64,000 nt of DNA from Acanthochromis polyacanthus (Eukaryota > Chordata > Actinopteri > Pomacentridae). Below the pieces are notes generated by a model. That model saw only the letters and a list, made by a program, of their open reading frames with translations. It was not told where the DNA came from and made no database searches. Below, piece after piece: positions 1 to 13,600 of the stretch. Both the position numbers and the translations under genes were made by a program. Position 1 is the first letter of the stretch. Each line of letters starts with the position of its first letter. The DNA is taken from NCBI RefSeq assembly GCF_021347895.1, contig NC_067119.1:7328534-7392533 (forward strand), written 5' to 3'.

Positions 1-754
1 ATTTAATAGATAAAATCACACTGTATTTACCAATAATCCCTTAGAAATGGCCATAGGCATTGTTCATATTTTACACTAGGAACTATTGATTCATTCCAAT
101 TAATCAAACACGCAAAATATTAAATAAATGAGACAAATGAGAAAATGTTTTATGCAATTATATATTTTTTAAAACAAAATTAACAAAAATTTTGAACTTG
201 GTCTTTTGGAAACTGAGAGGAGATGCCCCATGTAATGCGCCATCACGTTTTAAATCTGTTGTACGGTGAATATTGAGCTGACGTTTAGACTTCCCCCCAT
301 ATCCTTCAGCTCTAATAAACTCTAACCTGCTCAGGTGTGGGATCCCTACAGGTCCTCGTTTATCCTACGAGTAACAGCCTGCAGCAAAAACGGTCTGCGT
401 TAAAAGGAAAAGACACTGTGTACAGTCTGATTTCTGAAGAGCACACATAAGCACTTTCATTGTTTAAGCAATCCTAATGTGACAAGCCTGCGTGACATTA
501 TAGCGTGACAAAATAGTGTGTGTACGAACAACACAGGGGCTGTTATGGAAATTCTGCCACCATGTTGCCATGCAGAATTGTCGTTGAATGCGGCTATCTG
601 GATAACGCTGACTCCACTGTCACTCGACCAAAACGCTGCCAGAAAAACCACTTGGGGAAGCAAGGACACTTGGCTGAGGGCTGTTGACGCCTCCGCCGAC
701 TGTGCCTCCTCACGGCCCTAGCAATCATGAAGCACTTAGTGTACCAAACACCCA

Positions 755-842
755 CAGAGGGAGGCAGAGAACGAGGGAGTAGGGGGTGAGAGAAAGACGG
801 GTGAGAGAAAATGAGAGAGAGCGAGAGAGAGAGGGAAACATT
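755..842. repeat. GA-rich low-complexity tract
   Basis: A purine-rich run of GAGA, GGGAG and GAAAG words on the plus strand. It makes open frames on both strands that encode low-complexity peptides, which are not genes. Confidence 0.7.
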
Positions 843-2301
843 CCGTCTCATTTTTGATATTTCCACTGCAAGATTTTCACCACAGAGGAGCTATCTGGCA
901 AAAGCTTCGTCTGCCTTCGCCAAAAAAAATGGCCACAATAAAGCGAGAGCCCTGCGCCGTCATCTGACTCCCACAGTACTGCCAAGACCAGAGTGCACAG
1001 TTGTCAGGAAGCAGTTTAGTAATTCAGCTTCATGTCTCCGTCCTTAATTCTTGCTCTACACTGTCTCCTACTATTTGATGATAAATGGAGGACGTAGACT
1101 CCAGCGCTGCCAGCTGTAGAGGAGCTTTCAAGGAAAAAAAAGACATCAGCAAATTCCCCTTAGGAAGTGTCAGTGACAAAAACACCACCCCGTTCTGACC
1201 CATAACTGCTCTGCTTCTAAAAGGCCAACAAGTGGTGCCTGAAGCAGAGTGGAAAAAGAGGACAGGATTCAGATTTAGTCAGTTAAGATTCTGGAAATCT
1301 GCTTCTTATACTGAAAACAGCTAAAATATGGTTGAATCTCTCCTCCTGCTCTTTAATTTTGTTTCATATACAGTAAGCACTGAGGAAAACCAGTTGGACA
1401 TCCCTGCAAACACTATTAGCTGGTGCTGATGCAGTGAGTACTTGTGGATCATGCACTGATTGCCACTGACTGTTGCTTAATTTGTCTGCAGTAATATAGA
1501 AAAGCTTATTTGCTCATTCAGTGACTGAAGTTGACCAGAATGATCTTCATGCAAAATCACTGCACAAATATCCTCTACTTCCAGTACTGAATCAACCATT
1601 CTATTGAACACAATGATTTATAATCAGAAAATGTACTTTTATAAACCATGCTTTTGTGAGTTGAAAGCAAAATAAAGCTCAATTCTGTTCCTCTGAGTGT
1701 CTCTATAACATCTGCCATTGATAAATCATGAATGCTATGTGCTAGGCAGGACTACAAGTAATTTCTGGATTGTTAGCATGTTTGCACTGTTGCTTAAATT
1801 TCTGCTTTATACATGTGAAGTTCACAACATTGTGCAACTTGTTATGTTGAAGCATTGCACTAACAAACATAAGTGATGACATCCACACTGAAAATGCAAA
1901 TGTAAGAAATACTTTTCTTCTGTATCACTCAGTAATTGGTGCATCATGCTGCGTGTTTGGCTCCAATCATTGGTTGGCTCAGCCCAACTTGGTTTAGTGC
2001 GAAAGTTTCCAAAGAGCCAAGGCTTCAAAATTATGGAAGTACGCAAATTATCACGAAACAAAAAGATGGTTTGGGCACTGTGCAAAAGTTTGATGGCATA
2101 CCACAACAACAACATGTACAAGCAACTGTAGAGGAAACACACAAGCACCATTCCAGAAGAACAGCCACAAAATCACTGTTAATGTTTTTGCTTTTTCCCA
2201 TCATTTTTCCTTTCAGCTGCTAAATATAACCCTAAAGCCATAAGATCATCTGCCTGCTAGCTTAGAATTTGCGCTGAATATGGTGTTGAGAAAATGCTTA
2301 A

Positions 2302-2825
2302 CCCTCGTGTCGTCCTGTGGGTTAAAATTGACTCGGTTTAAAGTGTGAACACATGGGGGGGATTCACAGTGCAACTTCTGATGTTCACATTTTCAACATT
2401 TTTGGGAAATCTTTGAACATTTTTTGGTGGAAAAAAGAAATGTTAAAATTGTTCCTTAAGAACATTCACAAAAAATCAACCAAAATCCAGCGAAATTCGC
2501 TGGATTTTGGTTGATTTTTTGTGAATGTTCTTAAAGAAAATATTAGATATTTTACTGATATATACGTAATCACTTTACATATTTTTAGGATTTTTTTTGG
2601 AAGGTTTTTTACTAATTTTTGAAAATGTTTACAAGACTATTCTTGCCAAATTTGGGGGATTTTTAAAAAATAAAACTTTTAAGGGAAAGTTTGGAGGAAT
2701 TATTGGAATTTTCTTCTTGAAGGTTTCGCAAATTTTCAGAAATTTGGGGATTTCTTTTGCTGAATTTTTTTTTCAGACAAGGAAACTATATTCTTTGGTG
2801 CCTGCAAATGAAGTCAACAGGAAGG
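2302..2825 (-). mobile_element. TTAA-flanked MITE, copy 1 (piggyBac-type ends)
   Basis: The element is bounded by TTAA on both sides (2298-2301 and 2826-2829) and is 524 bp long. Its left end starts CCCTCGTGTCGTCC and its right end is a degenerate inverse, CAACAGGAAGG. It is the same family as the copy at 56658-57181, in reverse orientation, with matching internal words such as the tract around CCAAATTTGGGGGA and the GGTGCCTGCAAATGA end. TTAA targets with CCC ends suggest mobilisation by a piggyBac-type transposase; that assignment is inference. No transposase frame is present. Confidence 0.75.
2456..2534. repeat. Near-perfect 79-bp palindrome
   Basis: Two 39-nt arms (2456-2494 and 2496-2534) are exact reverse complements around a single central A. 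The left arm begins TTAAGAACATTCAC and ends CCAGCGAA. It sits inside the TTAA MITE and could extrude as a cruciform or fold as RNA. Confidence 0.95.
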
Positions 2826-5800
2826 TTAAAGTAGAATCTGGGCTTATTCCACTTTGACCGATGGTGCAAGTATACGTGTATGCTTGTGTGTCTTAGGGTA
2901 GTGGGAACATGCGCTGTCAACTAACTCGTAAAATTACACATTTTCAAATTCGGTGGCATTATTGTGTGAATGAACACCAAATCTCACCAATGAAGAAGAG
3001 ACAAACTGGACAACCAGCCAACAAACAATCATTAAACAAGAGCTAATCTGATTCTGAGCAACAGAAATCTGTTTGCTGAGAAGCCTTCTCTTTACGAAGT
3101 GACTTGTCCTGCGACTGAGCCAAAGACACAAAGCCGACAATGTGAAGAGGAAGACATGTAAGGAAGAGGTCTTTCTCATGCTAATAACACGTCCAACCCC
3201 CATCCAGTCTGGCCTCGCCTATTGTTGCTGCCACCTCTGTCACTCAGGCCTCCAAGCAGACAGGAGGTACAGACATCAGGGTTTGATCTTCTTCTTTCAG
3301 AGAAACAGACAGAACAGATTAGAGGGCTGTTGTTCACAACGTAATAGAATACATGGACATGCACACACACACCTGCCCAGTCTGATGACTTAACACCTGT
3401 TACACACATGACCGGCTGAGTGAAGCTGCAATAAGCTGCTGACTGGTTTCTGAATGTTATCATACTTTAAAGCAAGAATGTAAAGCAATTACAACACATT
3501 TTTTGAAAGAGAACATTGATCTCAGAGACTAACTACTGTAGATCAGCAGCTGAACGTGTAACTTTGTGAAAAATAGAAAAGTCACAATATGCTGGCATCT
3601 GACGAAATGTAAACGGCATCCGCAACAACAAGTGGCCATCGCTATTCGCTACATCTTTCTCAAACTTTCCACAGCTCAAAGTCCATACAGAGGAGAGCAT
3701 AATCTGTGAAGTCGTGGGAACTGGTGTGAAAATCTTGTCGAGGATGAAAAAGGAGAACACAGCTGATTTCCTGTTCTTCATTATACACCATCTGTGCAGT
3801 TCTGCAGCGACTCTTCTGAAGTTACGGTTATTTTCTTCACATCTTCTCCAGTCGGTGCAGCTTTCTTATATTCCTGCAATCATTTTATGGTTTTACACAA
3901 AACACACATGTGCATCTGGATTGAGAGGATTTTTAAGGGGATTGAGCACAAATAAAAAACATTCAGCACACTGAAAGGTTCACTGCAGAACAATACAAAT
4001 CATTTCAGACACTTGGAAATATTCTGTGTGATATTTCATAAGTGCTCTTATGCTGCCTGACACTGAAATGGGTCAGTCAAAGCCTTGTGCATACACATTT
4101 AAGCGAGTTCAAACCAGTAACAAATTCAATGGTGCAAATCTGTCTAAATCTTAAGATTAGTGCAGAATAATTACTAGTGAAGTAATTATTGAAATATCAA
4201 AAGTCATGTCATGAATGTAATGACAACACCCACATGTAACCCAATCAGCCCCAGGCTATTTTCAGGATAATTTTACTGCCTTTACTTTCATGCTATTATT
4301 TTGGTTATTATAAGAGCTACTGCATTTTTTTGGAATAATCTTGATATGATAATACTTAAATGAAAAATATATTAAAATTAACAGATTAAAATATTAACAT
4401 ATCAATGCAATTACACATTCATGAGAACTTCTAACCAAAGTAACTTGTGTTGTGATCAACCCAAAGCTGTATGCAGGTTGTAACTGAATAAATCTGATGT
4501 AAATTCAAGACAGTTTTTCATCCCTGACACTTGGCTGCACAGACAAGCTCATAGCATTGCTGGAAAGGTCAGGCTGTGCAGTTTCATTTGTTATGCTCTA
4601 TACAATTCACCCAAGAAAAGGAGTAATGAAATAATTCAATAAATTTGGACACAAAGTGTATCTGTCATATTCTGAATACCATAATTTATTTTACATTAAT
4701 ACTTTCTGAATTTTATACTAGAGCAGGACCAAATAACTTAGACAGCACCAAAAAATTACTGCAACCAAAGAGCAAAAACAAGCCATGTAATGATTACAGA
4801 AAGTTCTAGGACTTTATTACATGTACTATTACGCTAAAGCACTGTCAGGTGTCAGGCTGAGCTTTAACAAAGACCTGCAGTAAAGCTGGACAGTGATTCT
4901 GGAGAATTGCTTCATGATGGGAGGAGGTGGAATAGTGGCAACATCTCCTCTTTGGTTGGGTAACAGACAGGGCAGATCCAGACACAGAAGCCCAAATTTA
5001 GCAACAGTAATTACGTTATTATCTTTAAAGAATGGTGGAGGTGGGGAATCTTTGGACTGAAATCTGTAGGTGTAGGAAAAAATAAGTCCTTCTCCCTCCA
5101 CCGCCAACATGAAAATGTCCAGGAGTAAGGCAAGTTTTCTGAGATGCATGTGTGTAAAACTGCATGAAGCAATGCAGCAAAGACAAAAAATATCACTTAG
5201 TAATCGATTTTCAAAGGTGAAAAGCACATTTTTTTAATCCTGTGAGGGTACACAGTAAGACAGATGAGCGTTAAAGATCTGACAGTACTTTCTGCATTAT
5301 TGTGTAAATGTTTGCAATGCAGATTCTTATCTTGACTGAGCGACGCAGAGAGTGGAAAATCAAATTAAGTTATGATGCCAAACAAAACACCATTAAACAC
5401 AGAATGCTGGAGGAGTCTGCATCAACAATGTAGTTCACAAGCTAGCATACAGAGTTACTACTGCAGATTAATTATTCATAACTCATAATAATCCTCAGTA
5501 TAGCCGAAAACCAACATTATTCCACAACAATAGACCTTTTTATGTCATTTTCCTGTTACCACTATCACATTACTTATGCTAAAAGAAAAAAAAAACAGAA
5601 CTCTGCCTCGCCTGTGGGAATTAAACCCAAATTCTACACTTGTGCTTTTTCCAAAGCTCTCCCACTGTACGCACATAAAGAGAAGGGAAAGTGAGCCCAC
5701 CCTTCGTTAACAACACCAGCTGCACACACATACAAACAAGGGGAAAATGGCAGCCATTCAACTGAGCTCTCTTCCCTTGGTGAGGTAGTGGAGGGAAACC

Positions 5801-8301
5801 AAAACCCAAATGCTGCCTTGAAAATCAAACACGCTTTCCCTGCTAGAGTTTCTCTTTCTCAGAGCTGAGACTTAGCCCTCGAAAATAGCTTACGGCTAAG
5901 CTAACAGGAGTTAAAGAGGCAGATTCCCCCCTGTACGACAGAATCCTTATGCGCCTACTAACAGGGGCTAGCTGGGAAATCCCTCTCATCCTCCAGGGAT
6001 GTGCAGGAAGAGCTCTGACTTGTATGAATGCTGCTGAATAAGCGCAGAGATGGGACAGAAATAATGAGCAGGCACAGAAGAAAAACCCTTTCCTGGGAAT
6101 CACTGACAAACAGAGGCAGGGAGGCTGTTTTTCAAGAGCTGCTCCCCCCTCCTCAACCCTGTGCAGAGCGAAAACCTCAGATAGTCTGCAGGATCAAATT
6201 GCTGAGTTCCCTTTGTTGTGCTTGAAGCAGCAGACAAGGCTTCCCACTTTTGGCCTACTTGTTTCTCTGAAGCGAACTGGAGAGGAGGGGAGGGGATGGC
6301 AGGGAAGGAGCCGGTTGGGGAAGCAGAGCAAAAGTTTGTTTGTGTTGATCAGAGCTGCCTGGGTGTGACGATGCCCCGCAGAGCCGTGCGTTACTTAACA
6401 CTGCTGGCTGGAGAGTGTTTATCTGTGGAAAGATACTGTGGCGGCTAACAGATGAGTTGGCGTGTGCTTCTCTTAACTCTTGACACAGCAGGTTCACATG
6501 ACAGAGGCAGTTCAGTCCTCCAAATCCACCAGCTGATATCTCAGGTTTAATATATGCAGCATTGACTGTTTAAAGTACACACATCTAGGCACAGCTGCAT
6601 CCACAAAGCACAAAGAAACCGCTGATCTTCAAAACTGACCTGCTCTCAGTCAATTTACATGCAAACAACAGGAGTCCAGGTTCAGAACATCAGTTCAGCC
6701 AGTGCGAACGCAGCAAATCAGATTTCATGTCACTGCAGAGAGACACAGTTTACTATACTGCACTGCTGCTGGAAACACCTTTAGACAATTCTTCATGCTG
6801 CAGATATCAAATCTAATAAGCTATTCTTACCAATTACCAGACGCTGTCGACAATGGCAGCTGCTAAATGAATGTAATGTGGCGGTGAAACAAGAAATGAT
6901 TAGATAATTAACACCCCCCAAAAAAACTACAATTTTAATAATCAATAATCTTACAAGCACAAATATCAAACACTATTGAGGATCTGTTGTTTATATTTTC
7001 CATAATAGGAAGTAAACTGAATAATTGGGAGTTTAGATCTACTGGTTGAACAACAAAAGTCATGTGATAATGTAGCCATGAGATTAAAGAAACTGTAATG
7101 CACATTTGGAATGTTTTTGAACATATTACAGACCAAACAGCTACATCCCTAAGATGTCAAATTGGAATACCTACTGTTTCCTGAGGTAAAGAGCTCAGGT
7201 CCCACATCTCGCAAAAAGGAGCAAGTTGACGGTTTAGAACAAGTAAGAAATAAGGCAGCTTCAAGCCAGAGTTGTGGTAGTACAGAGTTTGTGCCCACTG
7301 TAAGAAGACTGACTGCTGGACACTAGTGAGCTGTCAAATCAGTGCAGCCTTGCCTGGATGGCCAGCTGATAGTTAGAGGTTGCTGCTCAGACTGAGAGTC
7401 TGGCCTTGTCAAGAAGAGGCAGCACTGGACTGAACAATGTTCAGTGGTAATGAGCAGCAGCAGCAGAAAGGCCTTGTAAACAAAAATCAGTGAAGTGGGA
7501 GTGGGCAGGCGATGCATTTTATGATAACAAGCACACAGCGCAGCACAATGCATCCCAGAGCACAGCCTGAGCACAGGATTCAGAGGAAGCAGCCCTGTCT
7601 GGGTATAACAAGCACATGGAGATGCTTTCTATATTGCTGTGCTACCTCTACGTTTATATTCTTTTACCATTGAAGCTGCCATGGGAAAAGCAGCCGCATC
7701 CAGAAGGAGAAGCAGCTGCAGCTCCTTTACAGCATGTGAAATAACTGCTAATGTATGATTTCAACATGAATGAACATGACTGAGAAAAGGAACAGAACAT
7801 TGGAGTTTACTTGCCAACTGATGAGGCATTCAGAAAGAAGATACGGCAGCACAAACAAAACAGAAGCAACGAGATTCACTGCACAAACAGTGAACTGTGA
7901 AGTACTGTGATGCGCAGATTAAGGGTTCGGTGTCAACAAAACTCAAGTGACATCGCTTACATAATCTTGGTTTCGCCTTGAGGACAAAATTTATAACAGA
8001 AGGCCTTTATTACAAACTAGGACGACTGTAATCCTTTGTTAAGTTCAACTGGGGACTAAAGGTCAGGAAATATCAGCTTATACAGTACTGATGGTTGCCA
8101 TGTTTTCTTGTTTTTGTCAAGTCCTCTGACTTTATTAGTTCTATACTTGGACACTAATCACTGAGTAATCTCTCACAACAGAGGAACGAATGCAATTAAA
8201 CAGGCAAAGAAAAGTTTAAGAAAGCATCTCTGTTTGTGTCTTCAGATTTTTTTTCTCCAAGTCAAGTTTCATAGCGGCTTATCATCTCCTTAAAGCCTCA
8301 G

Positions 8302-8480
8302 CAAGTACTGACGAGTCATTAGTGCTACTTTATTGATTCTAACACCTTCAAGTAAACAAGAGCAACTAATCAATGACACTTTCCGGGCTATTCTTGGTTA
8401 AAATCAAATCCTGCAAATGCTGGACACTGTAACATGAATGCACAACCTACAGACACAGTGATGGGATAAACACACAACAT
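8302..8480 (+). repeat. Local diverged duplication, copy A
   Basis: This block matches 9135-9315 in the same orientation. Shared words in order include ACACCTTCAAG, AACTAATCAATGA, GGGCT.TTCTTGG, AAATCCTGCAAAT, GGACACTGT.ACATGA and ACACAGTGA. The copies start 833 bp apart and differ by many substitutions and small indels, so the duplication is old. Confidence 0.8.
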
Positions 8481-9134
8481 ACTGATGGCACCACATGAAA
8501 ACACTAGTGATGCAATGCAGAGCTGCACGATATTCGGGGGATGAGAGACATTGCATGCTCAAGTAAACAATTTGAAAAACTATGTGGAAAGAATGAATCA
8601 TCTAGACTGACTGGGGTGATTTGATAGGGTAGTCCATTTGTATTATAAAGTATAAAATAATTTCAAAGAAGCCTTTAAAAGCTGTGTGGATTCTTTTCAT
8701 ATGCTGTGACACTGGAAAAGGCATCCAAAAAAGCTTTGGTCAATACCATCCTCCTTGTGGATGAAATGTCTCCATGGGTTTCTCTTTACTACTTTTTATC
8801 GTTCCTTGCTCATTTCACTGTGTACGCACTCAACCTGCTTGTCAAAAAAAAACTCCACGTCTCGTCGATATAGTACAAAAAAAGAGCAAAAAAAGTGAAT
8901 TTAGGAACCCTTAAATTTGAGTTCTCTGTTCTATCAGACAGGTTTCTCTCATGGATTAGTTATGGAAAATGCAAACCATGCAAGTTTTCTTTAATATCAA
9001 GTTGGAAAATTAGTAGTACCGTGATGTATTTGACTAAATCTGCTTTATTTCACATCTTGATTCTGAGTGCACATCTCAGTGTCAGTCCTGAAACGATGTA
9101 TTGTGCAGCCCCTAATCACTTCCTTTAACACCCT

Positions 9135-9315
9135 ACAAGTATTGGTGAATTGTTACTACTGCTACACTGATCACAACACCTTCAAGCAGACAGAAGGAAC
9201 TAATCAATGATACCTCCTGGGCTGTTCTTGGTCAGAAACAAATCCTGCAAATACCGGACACTGTGACATGACCACCCAACCTGCAGAACACAGTGACGAG
9301 CAAGAAACACAACAC
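9135..9315 (+). repeat. Local diverged duplication, copy B
   Basis: Partner of 8302-8480, with the same word order. The 3' flank of each copy is different. About 20 bp before this copy is a short GTATTGTGCAGCCCC motif like the end of a hAT-type fish MITE, and a GCTGCACGATATT word follows copy A, so a mobile element may lie between the copies. Confidence 0.8.
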
Positions 9316-9644
9316 ACTCGTACTGTTAAATTAAAATACTATTAAATGCAACGGCAGCTAAGCCAAGACAAAAAGACTCGTATTTACAAAGAAGCCCAGC
9401 CGCCACTACAGTTCTCTACTTGACAATATTTAATCCAATGAACTGTGCAACATATGCATTCCTTATTTAAACGTGACATAAGATTTTTTTAGGTTTCATA
9501 AATAGACAGCGTTGCGTTGAAAAGGCAGCTTCCTCAGTGAGAATGAGGTGATAACAAGCTCAGTCTGAAGTTCAAGTCGTCAACGCAGGGTGTCTGGCAC
9601 AGCTTGGCTTGACAGCAGCTGAAGATGACACACATACATTTAGT

Positions 9645-9811
<167 letters not shown>

Positions 9812-10648
9812 TGGAAAATCTGTATTTTCCCTGCTGGAGAGGTGATTTTAACACATGATCCAGCTGGCTTTTGGATCTCAGAGGCAGGAAGAGACCTTCT
9901 TGACATCTTTATGCATTGAAATGCACTGATATAGAAATGCAGAAAATAAATCTTTTGTTTTATCAGTCAGACAGTACATGAACCAGCCTTGTCCGAGACT
10001 AGAATTATGCTTGTCTGGACAGCATTAGATACAGCAGAATAATGTAATATGTAAGTAATAACTCGGAAAACTGGGCTTCAAAAGCAAAGTACGATACCCA
10101 GCCTCCTAATCTTGACCTCAATCTGGCCATAATCCCTCTATATAGTAAAGCCTACTCTCGTGGGAGTGTAATGCAATGTATATCATGACATTTTAAGATA
10201 ACCGCCCCCAACATATCCTGAAAACATACACTTTGCCTCATAATGTATGAGTAAAACATCAAAGCCCTTCCTGCAGCAGATCACCTGTTTGAGGATGCTG
10301 CTTTCTAGCCATCCAGACGGTATGAGAAGAGCTGAAAATAGTGATATTTTCTACTTGCAGTCTGGTTTTCATATAGTGTTTTAGAATATTTTGTATTTAT
10401 ACATATTTTATGTCATCAATATTATTTATTATACTCCGCTTTATTTTGTTACCATTTTACAGTTCTATTATTACAATGTTTATGTAATATTGTAGCTTTA
10501 ATATCTATCTTTTATTTACTCGGATATTTTACCATTGTAACTAACTGTTTTGGTGTGCATTATTCTCTAAATCCGTACCAGCCATCACTATCCTGTGTTA
10601 TGTTGGTCACTTGTGAAGCAGTGACTGACAAAATGGCTTTTCATTGGT

Positions 10649-10692
10649 TTGGAAAGTGCTATATAAATAAAGTCTGACTGATTGATTGATTT
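10649..10692 (+). mobile_element. LINE-type 3' tail fragment
   Basis: The sequence GGAAAGTGCTATATAAATAA followed by AGTCTGACTGATTGATTGAT resembles the 3' end of fish L2-like LINEs and their SINE partners, which end in a short tandem repeat (here TGAT). No reverse-transcriptase frame is recognisable upstream, so this is a 5'-truncated copy at most. Confidence 0.5.
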
Positions 10693-13600
10693 GACAGAGC
10701 AACACATTGAACACTGCACTGCATAAATGGCATTAAACACATCCTTTCTCTTGCAGGATTTTAGCAAAAAACACAAAGTCTGAGCTTTCAGCAGCCTCGA
10801 GTACAGTTACAGTAGCTGCCAGAACCATCACATCCAGGATTTTTCAGAGAAATAAAGAAATAACCGTGCTGGCACCAACATCACCATGCAGCTGTCACTC
10901 ATCGATTACATTTTACTGCTGGCTCAGAGTTCAATACAACAACATCGTGTGATGGGCTGCTGACAGCCAATCCTGCCTAAAAGTTCATCATCATCAAGTT
11001 TTCTGTCTTCACTTAAGAATCAATAGCTTTGTCGAGTCTAGGAGGCAGAACCACTCAACTAGAACTTCACATCTTCAAAGAATTGATTTTAATTTAAGTT
11101 GCTTCCAAACAAAGAGCTTCTAAAACAACTTGACAAAATACAGAAAAGCTAGCTAGGGAAGAAGGACACTAATTTCAGATCATTCTGCAAAAATAAAATC
11201 TGATTTTGAGGACTAAAACACGGTAGAGAGAGATAATATTTGAATCTGGTTTGAAGCTACTAAGTTTATTGACATCAGCAATTCATGCAAATCACTACAC
11301 AGCATGTACGCAATCTACTGCATGCTTTTCTTATCTGTCTATACACATCATGAGACCAAAAGAGCGAAAGATTCCAACCTTTCAATGTCACATGGCTGGT
11401 TTTGTCTAACCAGCGGTGTGAAATTTTAAAATATTGAATTTCTAATCATATAAAACCCACTAAAGCAGAAAATTCCATACATTTTTGAAGCTAGAATCAA
11501 AAAATATTTTGCATTTCTGCTCAATAAATAACATAAAAATGCATCACTACGCTCGGCAACACCTTACACATTGATCCATTTATTGTTTTAGCACTAATAT
11601 CCCCAGACGCTGACAAGGTCACTGCTTTGGTGATATAACACATCGCTGTTTCTGGTCTCTATGCAGATTCCTACCCTGAGCATTACTTTCCTTGTGCTAC
11701 TGTGGCCAATACTACATGTGGATTATCTTCCTTCCACCATTCTGAGCCAGCTATTGATTGGCTCCGTGTACTACGACAGTGAAATAGGAGAGGGTGCTGA
11801 AAAGCTGAAAAGTGTTAAGTACAATAGCAGGCAGGCTTGCAGGGATCCAGGAAGGCGCAAACCGCGCACACACAAAGCTTCTCTGTCAAGTCCGATGCGG
11901 ATGCACATGGACTGATGGAGGATGACACAGAAGTGGGAACACAATGAGTGTGATCTCACCTACAGTTCCTCTGCTGCAAACCCAAGAGTGAGTTTCGGTT
12001 TGTTGCATTTTTCTGGATGTTGTTCATTTTGGTGTATGTTGCCCAGTTACAAGCAAAACACACAGCAAGTCACATGGCACACAGCATTGTTTGAAAATGC
12101 TATATTTGTTGTGTTGGGCCATGAGGTCCGAAACAAGCTTTGAACACGAGACTGACATTTGGTACAACATGCAGAAAATGCCTATTTACACATCCAGCAG
12201 CCACAAAACAACATAATCAATAATTTTAAGACAAATTTCTAGCCAGTTAGCATGTTTTAGCTCTGATTTTGGTTTCTACCAACTACTGGGGGAAACATAT
12301 GACTGTGGGTGGTAACTGCGGCACTACATTCACCTGCTGTTGGTTGCTGAGTACACAGTCTAAAGTGGGTTTACATTACGTTTCCAAATAAGAACATAAA
12401 GAAAGGTACAGATAATATAAAATGCTAAATATCTGACCAAACAATTGGCCAGGTTGATAATCAGTTAGTCCTAATCATTCATCTAAACATCAATTTGGAG
12501 TCAAATTTCTTTTTATCTGGCAAATACAGGACAGCAGTTATTTTCTTTGAGTTCTGATTTTGGTCTTTTGCAGCTGCTGAGGAAAATATCTTCTTCTTTA
12601 CCAGATAAATGGTGCATTACACTTACCACAGCTATGTTCTTACTGCTGCTGAGTGCTGATTCAGCAGTGCAGAGTGGATTTCCATGATTTTTCAAGTGAA
12701 TCAAAACAGTAAATATTGAGCTGAAACCCACTATGAAGCTCTGTCAGTGTGAAGGGAGCTCAGATTCACCTTGTCCCATTACTTTCATATTCTCATCGGA
12801 TGCATTATTACAATAGAAAAATATTGATTATAGTCAAAAAAACAGTAAAGCACAAGAATAAAAGGTAGAAGAGCAAACTAAACAAACCAAAAATACAGTG
12901 TTCTATGTAAATTTCACGTTTTCTTCCAAAACACTACCACTACTGGTAATAAAACAGCATTGCACAGAAATAATGCAACATTGATTTATTAGCATTTGCT
13001 CAATTGCCTTTACCTGCCAGTGCCATTTTCTGGCGCCCCAGTGTGCCCTGTGTTTATCAAATGGATATCACTGTCATAATCCCAGAAAATACCTAATCTG
13101 CCCTGCTGCCTCACATCTGCCTATTAAATTCACTCCGTGTGACATAATTTCTGGATGTGGTTTACTGACCAGGATTTGATGTCAGTAAATACATTTCACG
13201 TCAGATAATGCAGCCACCAGATAAAAGCGAGGCTCTGTAATCTGGTACGAGTCTCGTTCCGTGGCAGCTTTGTGACAAAGCAGCTTTAATTCTGCACAGT
13301 GATTGGCTGATGAGCTCAGTCATCACCATGCCGGTCTGGCAGAACAGAGGTGAAGAGCAGGATGCTCGTTGTAGGTCACTGGAAAACCAAATTATCTCAG
13401 AGTAATAAAAGGGAAATACGGTTTAATGATGTCACCTCTTTTTTAATTGCATGCAGGAGTTTAGTGAACAGGTTGAAATCTTGAATGCGTCCACTCACAT
13501 GAAATCTGCAGAAGTCAATAACAGCATATCTCAGCAAATCAATATGTTTGTTCAAAGAAAAAGAAAATTAGCAACCTCAGTCCTGCTTGCTGGAATAGAC

